Source of the DNA: Pseudomonadota bacterium
GTDB taxonomy: Bacteria > Desulfobacterota > Desulfobacteria > Desulfobacterales > Desulfosarcinaceae
Direction: 5' to 3'
Assembly: GCA_023435265.1 (NCBI GenBank)
Contig: JAEYRZ010000034.1
Coordinates: 1-56,155 of the forward strand
DNA length: 56,155 nucleotides
Part shown: piece by piece, positions 26,755 to 35,949 of the stretch
How the letters are laid out: each line of letters begins with the position of its first letter
Numbering within the stretch: position 1 is the first letter of the stretch
Program-made: the position numbers and the translations under genes
Notes under the pieces: model-generated
Database searches by the model: none
What the model was told of the DNA's origin: nothing
Seen by the model: only the letters and a program-made list of their open reading frames with translations

Positions 26755-27297
26755 ATGCAATCCAGAGCCCCTTTGATGATCGAACACCGTTTGATCGAGC
26801 GCATGATCGCCCTGATCGGCACGCTCGCCGAAACCATCGAACGCACCGGCCGGGCGGATCCCGGCATGATCGACGACGCTGTGGATTTTATCCGCACCTA
26901 TGCCGATGCGACCCACCACGGCAAGGAAGAAGAGATGTATTTCAAGCTTCTCGCCGCCAAACCGATGTCGGAAGCCGACCGCAAGTTAATGGAAGAGTTG
27001 GTGCAGGAGCACGTTTTCGGGCGGCAGACCACGCAGGCCCTGGTGGAAGCCAACACCCGCTACCGGTCTGGGGATAAGACGGCCCTGCCTGTAATCGTGG
27101 AGAAACTGCGCGCCATCGCATCATTTTACCCGGGCCATATCGAAAAAGAAGATCGAAAATTCTTTCCGGCCGGGCAGCGCTATCTTTCCGAATCCGAAGA
27201 CCAGGCGCTTCTCTCCCAATTCCGGGATTTCGACAGCCGGATGATTCACGAGAAATACACGCAGCTCCTGGAGGCGCTGAAAAAGCAAAGAGGGTGA
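26755..27297 (+). CDS. Hemerythrin-like (HHE) domain protein
   Basis: A 180-aa four-helix protein starting at the ATG at 26755, 6 bp after CAGGAGA; an alternative ATG at 26737 lacks such a site. Metal-ligand candidates follow the HHE pattern: IEHRLIERM, THHGKEEEMYF, VQEHVFGR and YPGHIEKEDRKFFP. Such proteins bind a diiron site and sense or bind O2 or NO, or take part in iron-sulfur cluster repair. It starts divergently from the YihY gene. The next gene begins 12 bp after its stop, so it may be co-transcribed. Confidence 0.88.
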   Translation: MQSRAPLMIEHRLIERMIALIGTLAETIERTGRADPGMIDDAVDFIRTYADATHHGKEEEMYFKLLAAKPMSEADRKLMEELVQEHVFGRQTTQALVEANTRYRSGDKTALPVIVEKLRAIASFYPGHIEKEDRKFFPAGQRYLSESEDQALLSQFRDFDSRMIHEKYTQLLEALKKQRG

Positions 27298-27309
27298 TCG
27301 GAGCGGATC

Positions 27310-28467
27310 ATGGTTCAAGCACAACCGACCGTGAAGGTCGGCATATCGGGTTCCTACGGCGGGCTCAATCTTGGGGACGAGGCCATTCTGCAGGCCATCA
27401 TCGCCCAGCTGCGCCGTGCCCTTACGGTAGAGATCACGGTTTTTTCACGCGACGCGGAGGACACCCGCAGGCGCCATCGGGTCGAACATGCCGTTCCGGC
27501 GCGCGAGATGTCGCGGCGCGAAGCGATGGAAATCGTGCGCGGCCTCGATCTGCTGATCCTGGGCGGCGGGGGCATCCTGTACGACGCCGAAGCCGAAACT
27601 TACCTGCGCGAGGTCAACCTGGCGCATGAGGCCGGGACGCCGGTGATGGTTTATGCCGTGAGCGGCGGGCCGCTGACCGAGCAGGGGATCCGCAGGAAGG
27701 TGCGCGACGCCTTGAACCAGGCGGCGGTCATATCGGTGCGCGACCGCCACAGCCTGCAGCTTTTCGAGGAAATCGGGGTGACGCGGGACATTCATCTCAC
27801 GGCCGACCCGGCGGTGTTGAGCGAACCCGAACCGCTCAGCGATGATGAGGTGATGCGCTTCGAGGCGTTCGATCCTCAGGCGCGCCTGATCGGCTTATCC
27901 GTACGGGAACTGGGCCCTGCGGCACCCGATCTGGATGTTGAGCATTATCATCGCCTGGTGGCCAATGCCGCTGATTTCCTGGTCGACAGGTTGGACGCGG
28001 AGGTGGTTTTCTTCCCGCTGGAGCGGCGCCGCTTCGACGTTCAGCACAGTCACGGCGTGGTGGCCCGGATGAGCCATGCCCAGCGGGCCAGCGTTCTGCG
28101 GCGCGACTATACGCCGGGCCAGCTGATATCGCTTCTGACGCGCTTTCAATTCGCGGTGGGCATGCGGCTGCATTTTCTGGTGTTCGCCGCCCTGGCGGGC
28201 ATTCCCATGGTGGGGCTGCCGTACGCCACCAAGGTGACCGGCTTCCTGGAAGGTCTGCGCATCGAGGCGATCGGACTGGGGCATGTCAGCGCCGGACAGC
28301 TGATCGCCCGCATCGACCGCGCCTGGAGCATGCGCGAGGAGCTGAGCGCCCGCATCCGCGAAGCGCTCGCCGAACTGAAGCCTCGGGCGCTGGAGAACAA
28401 TGAATTGGCGGTGGGGCTGCTGAAGAATAAGTTGAAAGCGGGAAAGATGAAAGTTGATGGATCGTAA
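27310..28467 (+). CDS. Polysaccharide pyruvyl transferase family protein (CsaB-like)
   Basis: A 385-aa protein matching the family that transfers pyruvate from phosphoenolpyruvate to cell-wall polysaccharide. It has GISGSYGGLNLGDEAILQAI at the N-terminus, LDLLILGGGGILYD, VYAVSGGPLTEQGIRRKVRDAL, a mid-domain ADPAVL and C-terminal GMRLHFLVFAALAGIPMVGLPYATKVTGFL. These are the usual two GT-B-like lobes. In Bacillus, CsaB-type pyruvylation anchors SLH-domain proteins; here no SLH protein is seen. The last codons (KLKAGKMKVDGS) and the TAA stop lie in repeat sequence: the stop falls in CGTAAAAAAGG, the left end of CACAGAG copy d. Confidence 0.85.
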   Translation: MVQAQPTVKVGISGSYGGLNLGDEAILQAIIAQLRRALTVEITVFSRDAEDTRRRHRVEHAVPAREMSRREAMEIVRGLDLLILGGGGILYDAEAETYLREVNLAHEAGTPVMVYAVSGGPLTEQGIRRKVRDALNQAAVISVRDRHSLQLFEEIGVTRDIHLTADPAVLSEPEPLSDDEVMRFEAFDPQARLIGLSVRELGPAAPDLDVEHYHRLVANAADFLVDRLDAEVVFFPLERRRFDVQHSHGVVARMSHAQRASVLRRDYTPGQLISLLTRFQFAVGMRLHFLVFAALAGIPMVGLPYATKVTGFLEGLRIEAIGLGHVSAGQLIARIDRAWSMREELSARIREALAELKPRALENNELAVGLLKNKLKAGKMKVDGS

Positions 28468-28586
28468 AAAAGGCCGAATGACCACAGAGGACACAGAGAG
28501 CACAGAGATATGGATTAAAAGTACAGATTATTCTTCTGTGATCTCCGTGGCCTCTGTAGTCTAAGAATACTTTTCACGATTCTGTC
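28456..28586. repeat. CACAGAG-family repeat, copy d
   Basis: The left end GATGGATCGTAAAAAAGG and right end ACTTTTCACGATTCTGTC are imperfect terminal inverted repeats. Inside, ACCACAGAGGACACAGAG (28481) faces a degenerate ATCTCCGTGGCCTCTGTAG. The left end overlaps the 3' end of the pyruvyl transferase gene and supplies its TAA stop. Confidence 0.75.
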
Positions 28587-28590
28587 AAAT

Positions 28591-28697
28591 TGAAAGGTGA
28601 AAGTTGAAAGGTGAAAGCAAGGATCGGATCGATTAGAAATTGATCTAATATCGATCCCATTCCTTCCCTTTCAGCTTTCACCTTTCAACTCATTTCA
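28591..28697. repeat. Long stem-loop with GTTGAAAGGTGAAAGC arms
   Basis: Perfect 16-bp arms GTTGAAAGGTGAAAGC (28603-28618) and GCTTTCACCTTTCAAC (28674-28689). Inside, GGATCG/CGATTAG pairs with CTAAT/ATCGATCC, extending the hairpin. The left arm is preceded by a tandem near-repeat TGAAAGGTGAAAG. Direct relatives of GAAAGATGAAAGTTGA occur in the last codons of the gene before it. It sits 17 bp before the FAD oxidoreductase start. Confidence 0.75.
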
Positions 28698-28713
28698 GGA
28701 TATTTCATGGGTT

Positions 28714-30309
28714 ATGGACAAAGCGTATAAAACCGAGGTGTTGATCGTGGGCGGCGGGCTGGGGGGGATCGCCGGCGCCCTTTCGGCACTGCGCCTGGGC
28801 AAAAAGGTGATCATGACCGAGGTTCTGGATTGGATCGGCGGTCAGCTCACCGCACAGGCGGTCCCGCCGGACGAACACCCCTGGATCGAGGGCACCGGCC
28901 GGACCGCCACGTACCATCGCCTGCGCGAAGGCATCCGCGACTACTACCGTTGCAATTACCCGCTCCTGCCCGAGGCGCGCTTCGATCCCCGCCTGAACCC
29001 GGGCAAGGGCAATGTCAGCGGGCTTTGCCACGACCCGCGCGTGGCGCTGGCGGTGCTTCACGAACTTCTGGCACCCTATCTGGCCAGTCGCCAGCTGGAC
29101 ATCATACTGCGCCATCGGCCGGTGGGGGTGGAAGTCGTCGGCGACCATGCGCGCGCGGTGACGCTGCAAAGCGTCTTCACCCAGGACATCACCCGGATCG
29201 AGGCGCCGTATATTCTGGATGCCACAGAACTGGGCGATCTGCTGCCCATGGCCGGGGTCGAACATCTGATCGGCGCCGAAAGCCAGGCCGAAACCGGCGA
29301 GCCGCATGCCCTCGCGGGCGACGCCGATCCGCTCGACCAGCAGGCCGTGACCTGGTGCTTTGCGCTGGACTATCTGCCCGGCGAGGATCATACCATCGAA
29401 AAGCCGCGCGATTACGAATTCTGGCGTGCTTACAAAGCCGACTTCTGGCCCGAACCGCAGCTGGGCTGGGTGTTCATCGACCCGACCACGCTCGATCTCC
29501 GCCGCCAGGCGATCTTCGAAGGCCCCACCGACGAGGATGTCAACGACCTGTGGCATTTTCGGCGCATTTTCTACCGCGGCCACTGTCCGAAGGGGATGTA
29601 TGCCAGCGACGTCACCCTGGTGAACTGGCCCCAGAACGACTACTGGCTCGGCCCGCTCCTGGGGGTGTCGGACGCGGACCGGGAACGCAACCTGGAAGGC
29701 GCGCGCCAGTTGAGTCTCTCTTTTCTCTACTGGATGCAGACCGAGGCCCCGCGGCTGGACAAGGGCTACGGATACCCCGGGCTGCGCCTGCGCAACGATG
29801 TGACGGGTACGGCCGACGGGCTGGCCAAGCACATCTACGTGCGCGAAAGCCGACGCATCCGCGCCGAATTCACGGTGCTCGAACAGCATGTGGGCGTCGA
29901 GGCCCGCAAGCCGCTGCAAGGCGCCGAGGTGTTTCACGACAGTGTCGGCATCGGAAGCTATCGCATCGATCTGCATCCCAGCACGCGGTTGCACACCTAT
30001 GTCGACATCGGCAGCTGGCCTTTTCAGATTCCGTTGGGGGCCTTGATTCCGATCCGCATGGAAAACCTCCTGCCCGCCTGCAAGAACGCCGGGGTGACGC
30101 ACATCACCAACGGGTGCTTTCGGCTGCACCCGGTCGAATGGACCATCGGCGAAGCGGCCGGGGCATTGGCGGCCTTCTGCCTGGATCGAAAACTCACACC
30201 CCGCCAGGTGCGCCACACGCCCGCTCATCTCGCCGATTTCCAGCGCCTGCTGAGCGGCGTGCTGGGTTTCGAACTGGCCTGGCCCAATCCGCGCGTGACA
30301 GCGCGTTGA
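28714..30309 (+). CDS. FAD-dependent oxidoreductase (FAD_oxidored family)
   Basis: A 531-aa flavoprotein with an N-terminal dinucleotide-binding motif VLIVGGGLGGIAGALSALRLGKKVIMTE (GxGxxG within residues 9-20) and the adjoining WIGGQLTAQAVP. ILDATELGDLLPMAG and the late FRLHPVEWTIGEAAGALAAFC, which closes the FAD site, match the FAD_oxidored (PF12831-like) group often annotated as xanthan lyase-like. No signal peptide is present. The substrate is unknown. It is followed on the same strand by the hybrid kinase, 110 bp later. Upstream is a strong stem-loop, which could affect expression. Confidence 0.82.
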   Translation: MDKAYKTEVLIVGGGLGGIAGALSALRLGKKVIMTEVLDWIGGQLTAQAVPPDEHPWIEGTGRTATYHRLREGIRDYYRCNYPLLPEARFDPRLNPGKGNVSGLCHDPRVALAVLHELLAPYLASRQLDIILRHRPVGVEVVGDHARAVTLQSVFTQDITRIEAPYILDATELGDLLPMAGVEHLIGAESQAETGEPHALAGDADPLDQQAVTWCFALDYLPGEDHTIEKPRDYEFWRAYKADFWPEPQLGWVFIDPTTLDLRRQAIFEGPTDEDVNDLWHFRRIFYRGHCPKGMYASDVTLVNWPQNDYWLGPLLGVSDADRERNLEGARQLSLSFLYWMQTEAPRLDKGYGYPGLRLRNDVTGTADGLAKHIYVRESRRIRAEFTVLEQHVGVEARKPLQGAEVFHDSVGIGSYRIDLHPSTRLHTYVDIGSWPFQIPLGALIPIRMENLLPACKNAGVTHITNGCFRLHPVEWTIGEAAGALAAFCLDRKLTPRQVRHTPAHLADFQRLLSGVLGFELAWPNPRVTAR

Positions 30310-30419
30310 ACCGTTTTTCCTGCTTTAAATTTCATATCCAAGCTGTTAATCAACTATCGGCAGGGCATTTCCATCCCGGGTGCATGCGCCCCGCGTTCTC
30401 TCCGCAAGAGGGCATTCAT

Positions 30420-33227
30420 ATGGCAAACCTTCCGGCGTATGGACACGCAGTTGAAACCGATTCCCGCCCGGACACGCTGCCGGCGGTTGCCAGGAAGTAT
30501 TGGCCTGCCGCCCTGCCGATTGCGCTGCTGCTCGTCCTGATGATTGTTCTGGGGACTGCAGACCTGCGGACCTCCTATCCGGCGCACCGACTGACGCTGC
30601 TCCTCAATTTTCTTTTCATTACCCTGAACACCCTGTTCATCGCCTACTTATCGGCGCGCGGCTTCATCATCCAGGGAGACCCGGCCCTGCTGATGCTGGG
30701 TTGCGGGGTCCTGGTCTGGAGTGCCTCCGGAACCATCTCCATGGTGCTCGGCGGAAATGATCCCAACCTGATCGTGACGATCCATAATTCCTGTGTCTGG
30801 CTTTCGGCCGCCTGCCATCTCGCCAGCGCGCTGCTTTCGTTGCGCAGGGGGGCGAGGATGGCGGCACGGGACGTCTGGCTGGGGGCGGCCTACGCCGCCG
30901 CACTGGGGGCCGTCGCCCTGATCGTTCTGGCCGCGCACGCGCGCTGGGCGCCGACCTTTTTCATCCAGGACGAGGGCGGAACGCCGCTGCGCCACTTTGT
31001 CCTCGGAGCGGCGATCGTCATGTTCATTGTCAGTGCGATAATCCTTGGAAAACCCCGTTGCCGTTCGATACAGGCGTTCAACATTTGGTATGCGTTGGGG
31101 TTGCTGCTGATCGCCACCGGCATTCTGGGCATCATGATCCAGACGGCCTACGGCAGCCTCCTGGGCTGGAGCGGCCGGGCGGCGCAGTACCTGGGCGGCA
31201 TATATATGCTGATTGCGGCCGTAGCCGCAGTGCGCGAAAGCGGCGCCCTGGAAGTGACCCTCGAATCACAGCTCAGCGAGGCCCGGCAGGATTACACCCA
31301 TCTGCTGGATCTGGCCGCCGACGGCATCGTCGTCTATGAGCCGCCGAATCCGCAACGTCCGGGGCGCTTCCTGCAGGTCAACCCGGCCATGTGCCGCCTG
31401 CTGGGCCACACTGCCGAGGAATTCCTGAAACTGTCACCAGCCAGCCTTCTGTCCGCCGGGAGCGGAACCGCAGCCGGCGCAGCCTCACATGCAGCGGGCC
31501 CCAACCCGTCGCACCGGTATGAGGCGCGGCTGAGCGCAAAGAACGGCGCAGCGATCACGGTCGAAATCAGCACGCGCTTTTTCGAACATCAGGGCCGATC
31601 CAGGGCGGTATCGATCGTCCGCGACATCACGGCACGCAAACAGATGGAGGCGGCGCTGCAGGAGAGCGTGGAACGCTACCAGCTGGTGGTCGAAGGCGCC
31701 AATGCGGCCATCTGGGACTGGGACGTGCCGAACCGGCGGGTCTTTTATTCGACACAGTGGAAAGCGTTGCGCGGGTTGGCGGAACACGAAATCGACGACA
31801 GCGTAGAAGAATGGCGCCGCCGAATTCATCCGGAGGATGAGCCGCGCGTGATGGCGGCCGTGCAGGCGCATTTCGAGGGCCGCACGCCCTTTTTTGCCGA
31901 AGAGTACCGCATTCGGTGCACGGATGGAAGCTGGAAGTGGATCAACGACCGGGGGCTTGCCAGGCGCGATGCAGCCGGGCGGATCGTGCGCATGGCCGGT
32001 TCGGAGACCGACATCACCGAGCGCAGGATCGCGCATGAAGAACTCGAGGCGAAAATCCGTGAACGCACCGCTGAATTGACCCGCACGCTCGAACAGATCC
32101 GGTCGACCAACGTGCTTTTGGATCGCCAGGCGCAGCGATTGAGGGCGCTGACGGGCGAGCTGACCATGACCGAGCAGCGCGAGCGCAAACGATTCTCGAT
32201 CCTGCTGCATGACGGCCTGCAGCAGTACCTGGCCGCGGCCAAGATGCAGGTGGGCGGCATCCGCGAACAGACGGCGGACCAGGGCGTGCGCGAAGCCGCC
32301 CATGCGGTTGAAATGATTCTGAGCGATGCGTTGAAAATCTCGCGCTCGCTGACCGTGGAATTGAGCCCGCCGATCCTGCATGACGGCGGGTTGAACGCCG
32401 GATTGCATTGGCTGCGGCGCTGGATGCGTGAAAAGCATGGTTTCGAAGTCGAATTGGACCTGGAATCGATCGACGAACCGGTGGAAGATATCCGCATCCT
32501 GCTGTTCGAGTCGGTGCGCGAACTGCTGTTCAACGCCGCCAAACACAGCCGCGTGAACAAGGCGCACGTGCACATGGCGCAGACCGATGCGCTCACCATC
32601 ATCGTGCGGGATGAGGGCGCGGGGTTCGACCCGGGTGCGCTCAAGCCCTCCGGCGGCGATGCCGCCGGGTTCGGGCTGTTCACGATTTTCGAACGGCTCA
32701 AACTGGTCGGCGGCGCCCTTGAAATCGAAAGCGCTCCGGGAAGAGGGGGTACGTTCAGGCTGCGGGTGCCCCGGAGCCTGCAGGCATCCGCCCGCCTGCA
32801 AGATATGGAGAAGGGCTTGGCGGACGAGGCCTTGCCGGGGCCAGGAAGCCGGAACATCCGCGTGGTGCTGGCCGACGATCACGCGCTGTTCCGGGCCGGC
32901 GTGGCTCGGCTGCTGGCGAGGGAACCGGACATTCAGGTGGTCGGTCAGGCCGCCAACGGGCGGGAGGCCATCGAACTTGCCCGCACGCTTTCACCCCATG
33001 TCATCCTGATGGATATCAGCATGCCTGAGGTCAACGGGATCGAAGCCACGGGGATCATCTCCCGCAGCCATCCGCATATCCGCATCATCGGCCTTTCCAT
33101 GCACGACGACCGAGCGCGCGACCTGATCATGGGCGCGGGGGCGGTCGACTTCCGCACCAAAAGCTGCCCGCCGTCCGAGCTGGTTCAGGCGGTACGCGCC
33201 AGTCTGGCACCCCGGCAGTCCGAATAG
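30420..33227 (+). CDS. Membrane hybrid histidine kinase: 7-8 TM sensor, two PAS, NarX-type kinase, receiver
   Basis: A 935-aa protein. The ATG at 30420 follows AAGAGG; an in-frame ATG at 30384 is possible, and the frame is open much further upstream only as a shadow of the preceding gene. Residues about 25-275 hold seven or eight transmembrane helices (a MASE-like sensor). Two PAS domains follow (about 290-410 and 420-540), the second with a PAC end (RMAGSETDITERR). The kinase is of the HisKA_3 type: ERKRFSILLHDGLQQY with His near 597. The ATPase domain has LFNAAKHS and DEGAGFDPG. The C-terminal receiver (from about 811, phospho-Asp near 864 in HVILMDISMPEVNG) resembles NarL-type receivers but has no HTH. 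No response-regulator gene is adjacent. The signal is unknown. Confidence 0.9.
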   Translation: MANLPAYGHAVETDSRPDTLPAVARKYWPAALPIALLLVLMIVLGTADLRTSYPAHRLTLLLNFLFITLNTLFIAYLSARGFIIQGDPALLMLGCGVLVWSASGTISMVLGGNDPNLIVTIHNSCVWLSAACHLASALLSLRRGARMAARDVWLGAAYAAALGAVALIVLAAHARWAPTFFIQDEGGTPLRHFVLGAAIVMFIVSAIILGKPRCRSIQAFNIWYALGLLLIATGILGIMIQTAYGSLLGWSGRAAQYLGGIYMLIAAVAAVRESGALEVTLESQLSEARQDYTHLLDLAADGIVVYEPPNPQRPGRFLQVNPAMCRLLGHTAEEFLKLSPASLLSAGSGTAAGAASHAAGPNPSHRYEARLSAKNGAAITVEISTRFFEHQGRSRAVSIVRDITARKQMEAALQESVERYQLVVEGANAAIWDWDVPNRRVFYSTQWKALRGLAEHEIDDSVEEWRRRIHPEDEPRVMAAVQAHFEGRTPFFAEEYRIRCTDGSWKWINDRGLARRDAAGRIVRMAGSETDITERRIAHEELEAKIRERTAELTRTLEQIRSTNVLLDRQAQRLRALTGELTMTEQRERKRFSILLHDGLQQYLAAAKMQVGGIREQTADQGVREAAHAVEMILSDALKISRSLTVELSPPILHDGGLNAGLHWLRRWMREKHGFEVELDLESIDEPVEDIRILLFESVRELLFNAAKHSRVNKAHVHMAQTDALTIIVRDEGAGFDPGALKPSGGDAAGFGLFTIFERLKLVGGALEIESAPGRGGTFRLRVPRSLQASARLQDMEKGLADEALPGPGSRNIRVVLADDHALFRAGVARLLAREPDIQVVGQAANGREAIELARTLSPHVILMDISMPEVNGIEATGIISRSHPHIRIIGLSMHDDRARDLIMGAGAVDFRTKSCPPSELVQAVRASLAPRQSE

Positions 33228-33419
33228 GGTTCTGCATCGAAATTTATGGAGGCAATCCCCCATTGGAGCAATTGCCGATGTCCTTCTACCGTGAAAGAGT
33301 GTGAACGTTGTCCCCGGCACACGCCCCATCGCCATGCAACAGAAGATGTCCCCCAGCCGATGAACTCCTCTGAATTCCGCGCGACGAGGACCCGAAGTTC
33401 GTAACAAGTCTCAGAACGG

Positions 33420-33538
33420 ACGGCGCCGAAAAAAGTTCAAGATCAAGGCGCCGCGAATCCCGGTCCCGATGGTACTGCAGTACGCCGCAGGGACAACGGG
33501 ATGAAACGCAACACAGATTGGACTTTTTACGGTGCCGT
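33420..33538. repeat. Dispersed palindromic element A, copy 2 (reverse orientation)
   Basis: About 119 bp, the reverse complement of the copies at 2879 and 46754, with ends ACGGCGCCGAAAAAAGTTC and ACTTTTTACGGTGCCGT. It lies 32 bp before the Met-rich protein start, so it fills most of the 342-bp gap 33228-33569. TTCGTAACAAGTC just to its left is a relative of the boundary motif. Nothing else is recognised in this gap. Confidence 0.85.
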
Positions 33539-33569
33539 CAGGATTCGGCGGCCAAGGAGCAAAGCAGAC

Positions 33570-34958
33570 ATGAATCTCAAGAAGATATTATGGATTACCG
33601 CTGGATTGTGGGTGGCGGCGGCGATGCCTGCGGGCGCCCTGGATCAGCGCGACATGGTGGGGCACTTGAGGGGCCCGTACAATCTCGCTTTCTTCTATCG
33701 TCACAATGCCGCCTATCGAATCTCGGCCTCCATCCACATCGCGCATGCCGTCCAGCATGATGTCCTGCAGCTTTCCCCCTTCGGCGAGCATGCCGCCGTC
33801 GATATGGAAACCGATGCCGAGTTCATGCAGGCCACGTTCAACCCTCCGCGCACCGAACCGACCATGGAGATGTTCGGCCCATACGCGGGACGGTTCATCT
33901 TCGACCTGTATCGGGCGATCGACTGGACCCACATGCACCACGAACAGACCTACGACATTCTTTCGGATAAAAATACCCCCTGGTCCGAAAAGCAGCGCTG
34001 GACCGACCGGGCGGTGGCCTATTACCTGGAAAAGCTCGACATCCCGCGCAGTCCGGCGCCCCTGGACGTGACCATGCGGCGCGCCGGCGTGATGATGAAG
34101 CCGTATTTCAGCCTGTTCCGAAATAATTATCCGGAGTCCAACAACTACTTTTATGCTGCGCACTGGTGGCATCCGGTCATCTACGAGGCCATGATGCTGG
34201 GGGGCAACGACGACGAGCAGGCGACCATGGTCAATCAGACAGATTCGACGTACTACTCGCAGGTACTTAAAAAACGTCCCTTGAGGATGCTGCTCAGCCG
34301 CGAGGTGATGCCGCGTTACTCGCGTTTTTCGCCGGAGTCGGCAAACATCTTCGACAACCTGCACATGCTGCACGGCATCGCCTACGACATCCTGGCCTAT
34401 CCGGAGTGGACGCCCGAGGAGAAAGCCGCGGAGTTGAAGCGCGTGATCGAGGCCATGAGCGATCAGCCCGGAGACGAGAAGCTCGCGCGCAAGTTCAATA
34501 TCCCATACCCGGATATGGACCCGAGAGTCTACGAGGATTGGATGCAGGGCGCCGAGGGGGAAATGAACCGCATCATGATGGAAATGATGGAAGAGATGAT
34601 GCCCCTGATGATGCCGGGCGGCATGGACGAGGAGATGAAAGGTCGGATGATGGAGCAGTTCCGGATGAAACTTGCTCCCGGTATGCAGGATGGAGAGATC
34701 CCGGGATCGCTGAACCAGGCGATGAAACAGATGATGCCCCGCATGCAGATGATGCCGGAGGCCATGGCGCCGGGCGCCACGCCGAAAAAAATGATCGATG
34801 CGATGCTTGCCGGATGGCAAAGAAAGTGGGGAGAGATTTCCGACGTCGATCCCTGGCCCATGAACCGCGAGCCGAAAATGCCGGCCTTTCCCGAAGCGAT
34901 CCGGCAGGCCGGTTGGCGGCAAATGGAAGTACAGAATAAATCCCAATTCAAGCCCTGA
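33570..34958 (+). CDS. Exported methionine/histidine-rich protein of unknown function
   Basis: A 462-aa protein starting at the ATG at 33570 after AAGGAG. A signal peptide MNLKKILWITAGLWVAAAMPAGA is clear, so the mature protein is periplasmic or outer-membrane associated. Residues about 330-407 are extraordinarily Met-rich (MMEMMEEMMPLMMPGGM, MKQMMPRMQMMPEAM), and His clusters such as THMHHEQT and HIAHAVQHD occur earlier; I see no cysteine and no CxxCH. Met- and His-rich exported proteins often bind Cu(I) or Ag(I). The nearby Cus-type efflux operon makes copper or silver handling a reasonable guess. I do not recognise the family. The outer-membrane gene starts 24 bp later and is probably co-transcribed. 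Confidence 0.75.
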   Translation: MNLKKILWITAGLWVAAAMPAGALDQRDMVGHLRGPYNLAFFYRHNAAYRISASIHIAHAVQHDVLQLSPFGEHAAVDMETDAEFMQATFNPPRTEPTMEMFGPYAGRFIFDLYRAIDWTHMHHEQTYDILSDKNTPWSEKQRWTDRAVAYYLEKLDIPRSPAPLDVTMRRAGVMMKPYFSLFRNNYPESNNYFYAAHWWHPVIYEAMMLGGNDDEQATMVNQTDSTYYSQVLKKRPLRMLLSREVMPRYSRFSPESANIFDNLHMLHGIAYDILAYPEWTPEEKAAELKRVIEAMSDQPGDEKLARKFNIPYPDMDPRVYEDWMQGAEGEMNRIMMEMMEEMMPLMMPGGMDEEMKGRMMEQFRMKLAPGMQDGEIPGSLNQAMKQMMPRMQMMPEAMAPGATPKKMIDAMLAGWQRKWGEISDVDPWPMNREPKMPAFPEAIRQAGWRQMEVQNKSQFKP

Positions 34959-34982
34959 GATGCGAACCCGAAGGAGGAGTCG

Positions 34983-35776
34983 ATGAAAATCAGATTACAT
35001 GCCATCCTGATTCCGGCGTTTTGGTTTGCGGTGGCGTTTATGCCCACAGACGCATCGGCCGCAGATCACATCAATCTGGAGGAAGGGCTGCCGACCGAAT
35101 TGACCGATGCAATGCCGACCAAGTACCGGAATACCGAGATCCAGGGACTCGCCCGCTGGGAGCGCACCGAGGAAGGTGAAGATAAATTTCTGATCGAACC
35201 GCGGCTGGAGTACGGCTTGTGGCTGAATACCCAGCTCTCCGTAGACGCCCCCTATGAATTCGGCCAAGCCGTTGAAGAAGACGAATTCAAGACCATCGGG
35301 GTCGAGCTGTTCTACAACTTCAACCAGGAAGGGTTTTGCTTTCCGGCAGTCGCGCTGGCCGGGAAAGCCGATTTCCCGGTGGGCGACGAACCGGAAGGGA
35401 TCGACACGACGGCCAAGCTGATCCTGTCCAAGACGATCGGGCGGACCGCCCAATGGCACAGGCTGCACCTGAACGTCGACTGGATGAACAACGACGATGC
35501 GGCCGATGACGAGCGCCGAAACATTTCAAATTCATCCTGGGCTACGACCACCTGCTGAACGCCGATACCATCCTGGTCCTGGATGTTGTGCGCGAACAGG
35601 AAAAAGAAGAAGACATCGACATCAACCTGGTCGAGGCCGGCCTCCGTTACCAGCTCACGCCCCTGACCGTGATCGCCGCCGGCGTCGGCGTGGGCGTGGG
35701 TGAAGACAGCCCCGATTTGCGCGTCACCCTGGCTTTCCAGCACTCCCTGAATGCCTGGTACTTCGGCGGAAAATGA
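34983..35776 (+). pseudogene. Outer-membrane beta-barrel protein, broken by a one-base deletion
   Basis: The first frame (34983-35558) has a signal peptide ending in MPTDASAA, then beta-strand-rich segments such as FLIEPRLEYGLWLNTQLSVDAPYEF and FKTIGVELFYNFNQEG, similar to the MetA-pathway phenol-degradation outer-membrane family. The strand pattern continues in another frame with HFKFILGYDHLLNADTILVL and LTLAF-type strands to the stop at 35776 (DLRVTLAFQHSLNAWYFGGK). Adding one A to the AAA run at 35519-35521 joins them into a 264-residue barrel. A Shine-Dalgarno AAGGAGGAG precedes the start. Sequencing error is as likely as true inactivation. Confidence 0.8.
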
Positions 35777-35949
35777 GCAGAACATGATCCCAGGGGACGT
35801 TTACATACGCCTGTTTTAACCCGTCGGGTGGAGCAAGATTATTTAATTGCGCGCCGATCCGGAAAAGCTGAAGCCAGCTGATCCCAATCGAAATCGGATT
35901 TGGTCCGGGCTCCGGAAACGGGCGCGCTTCCCGGCAAGCGCCCGCGCAC

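Noticed and set aside
28830..30400. The first about 520 codons of a 1465-codon open frame leading into the hybrid kinase
   Set aside because: It is the alternative frame of the FAD oxidoreductase gene, with Arg/Pro/His-rich composition; the kinase starts at 30420 with its own ribosome site.
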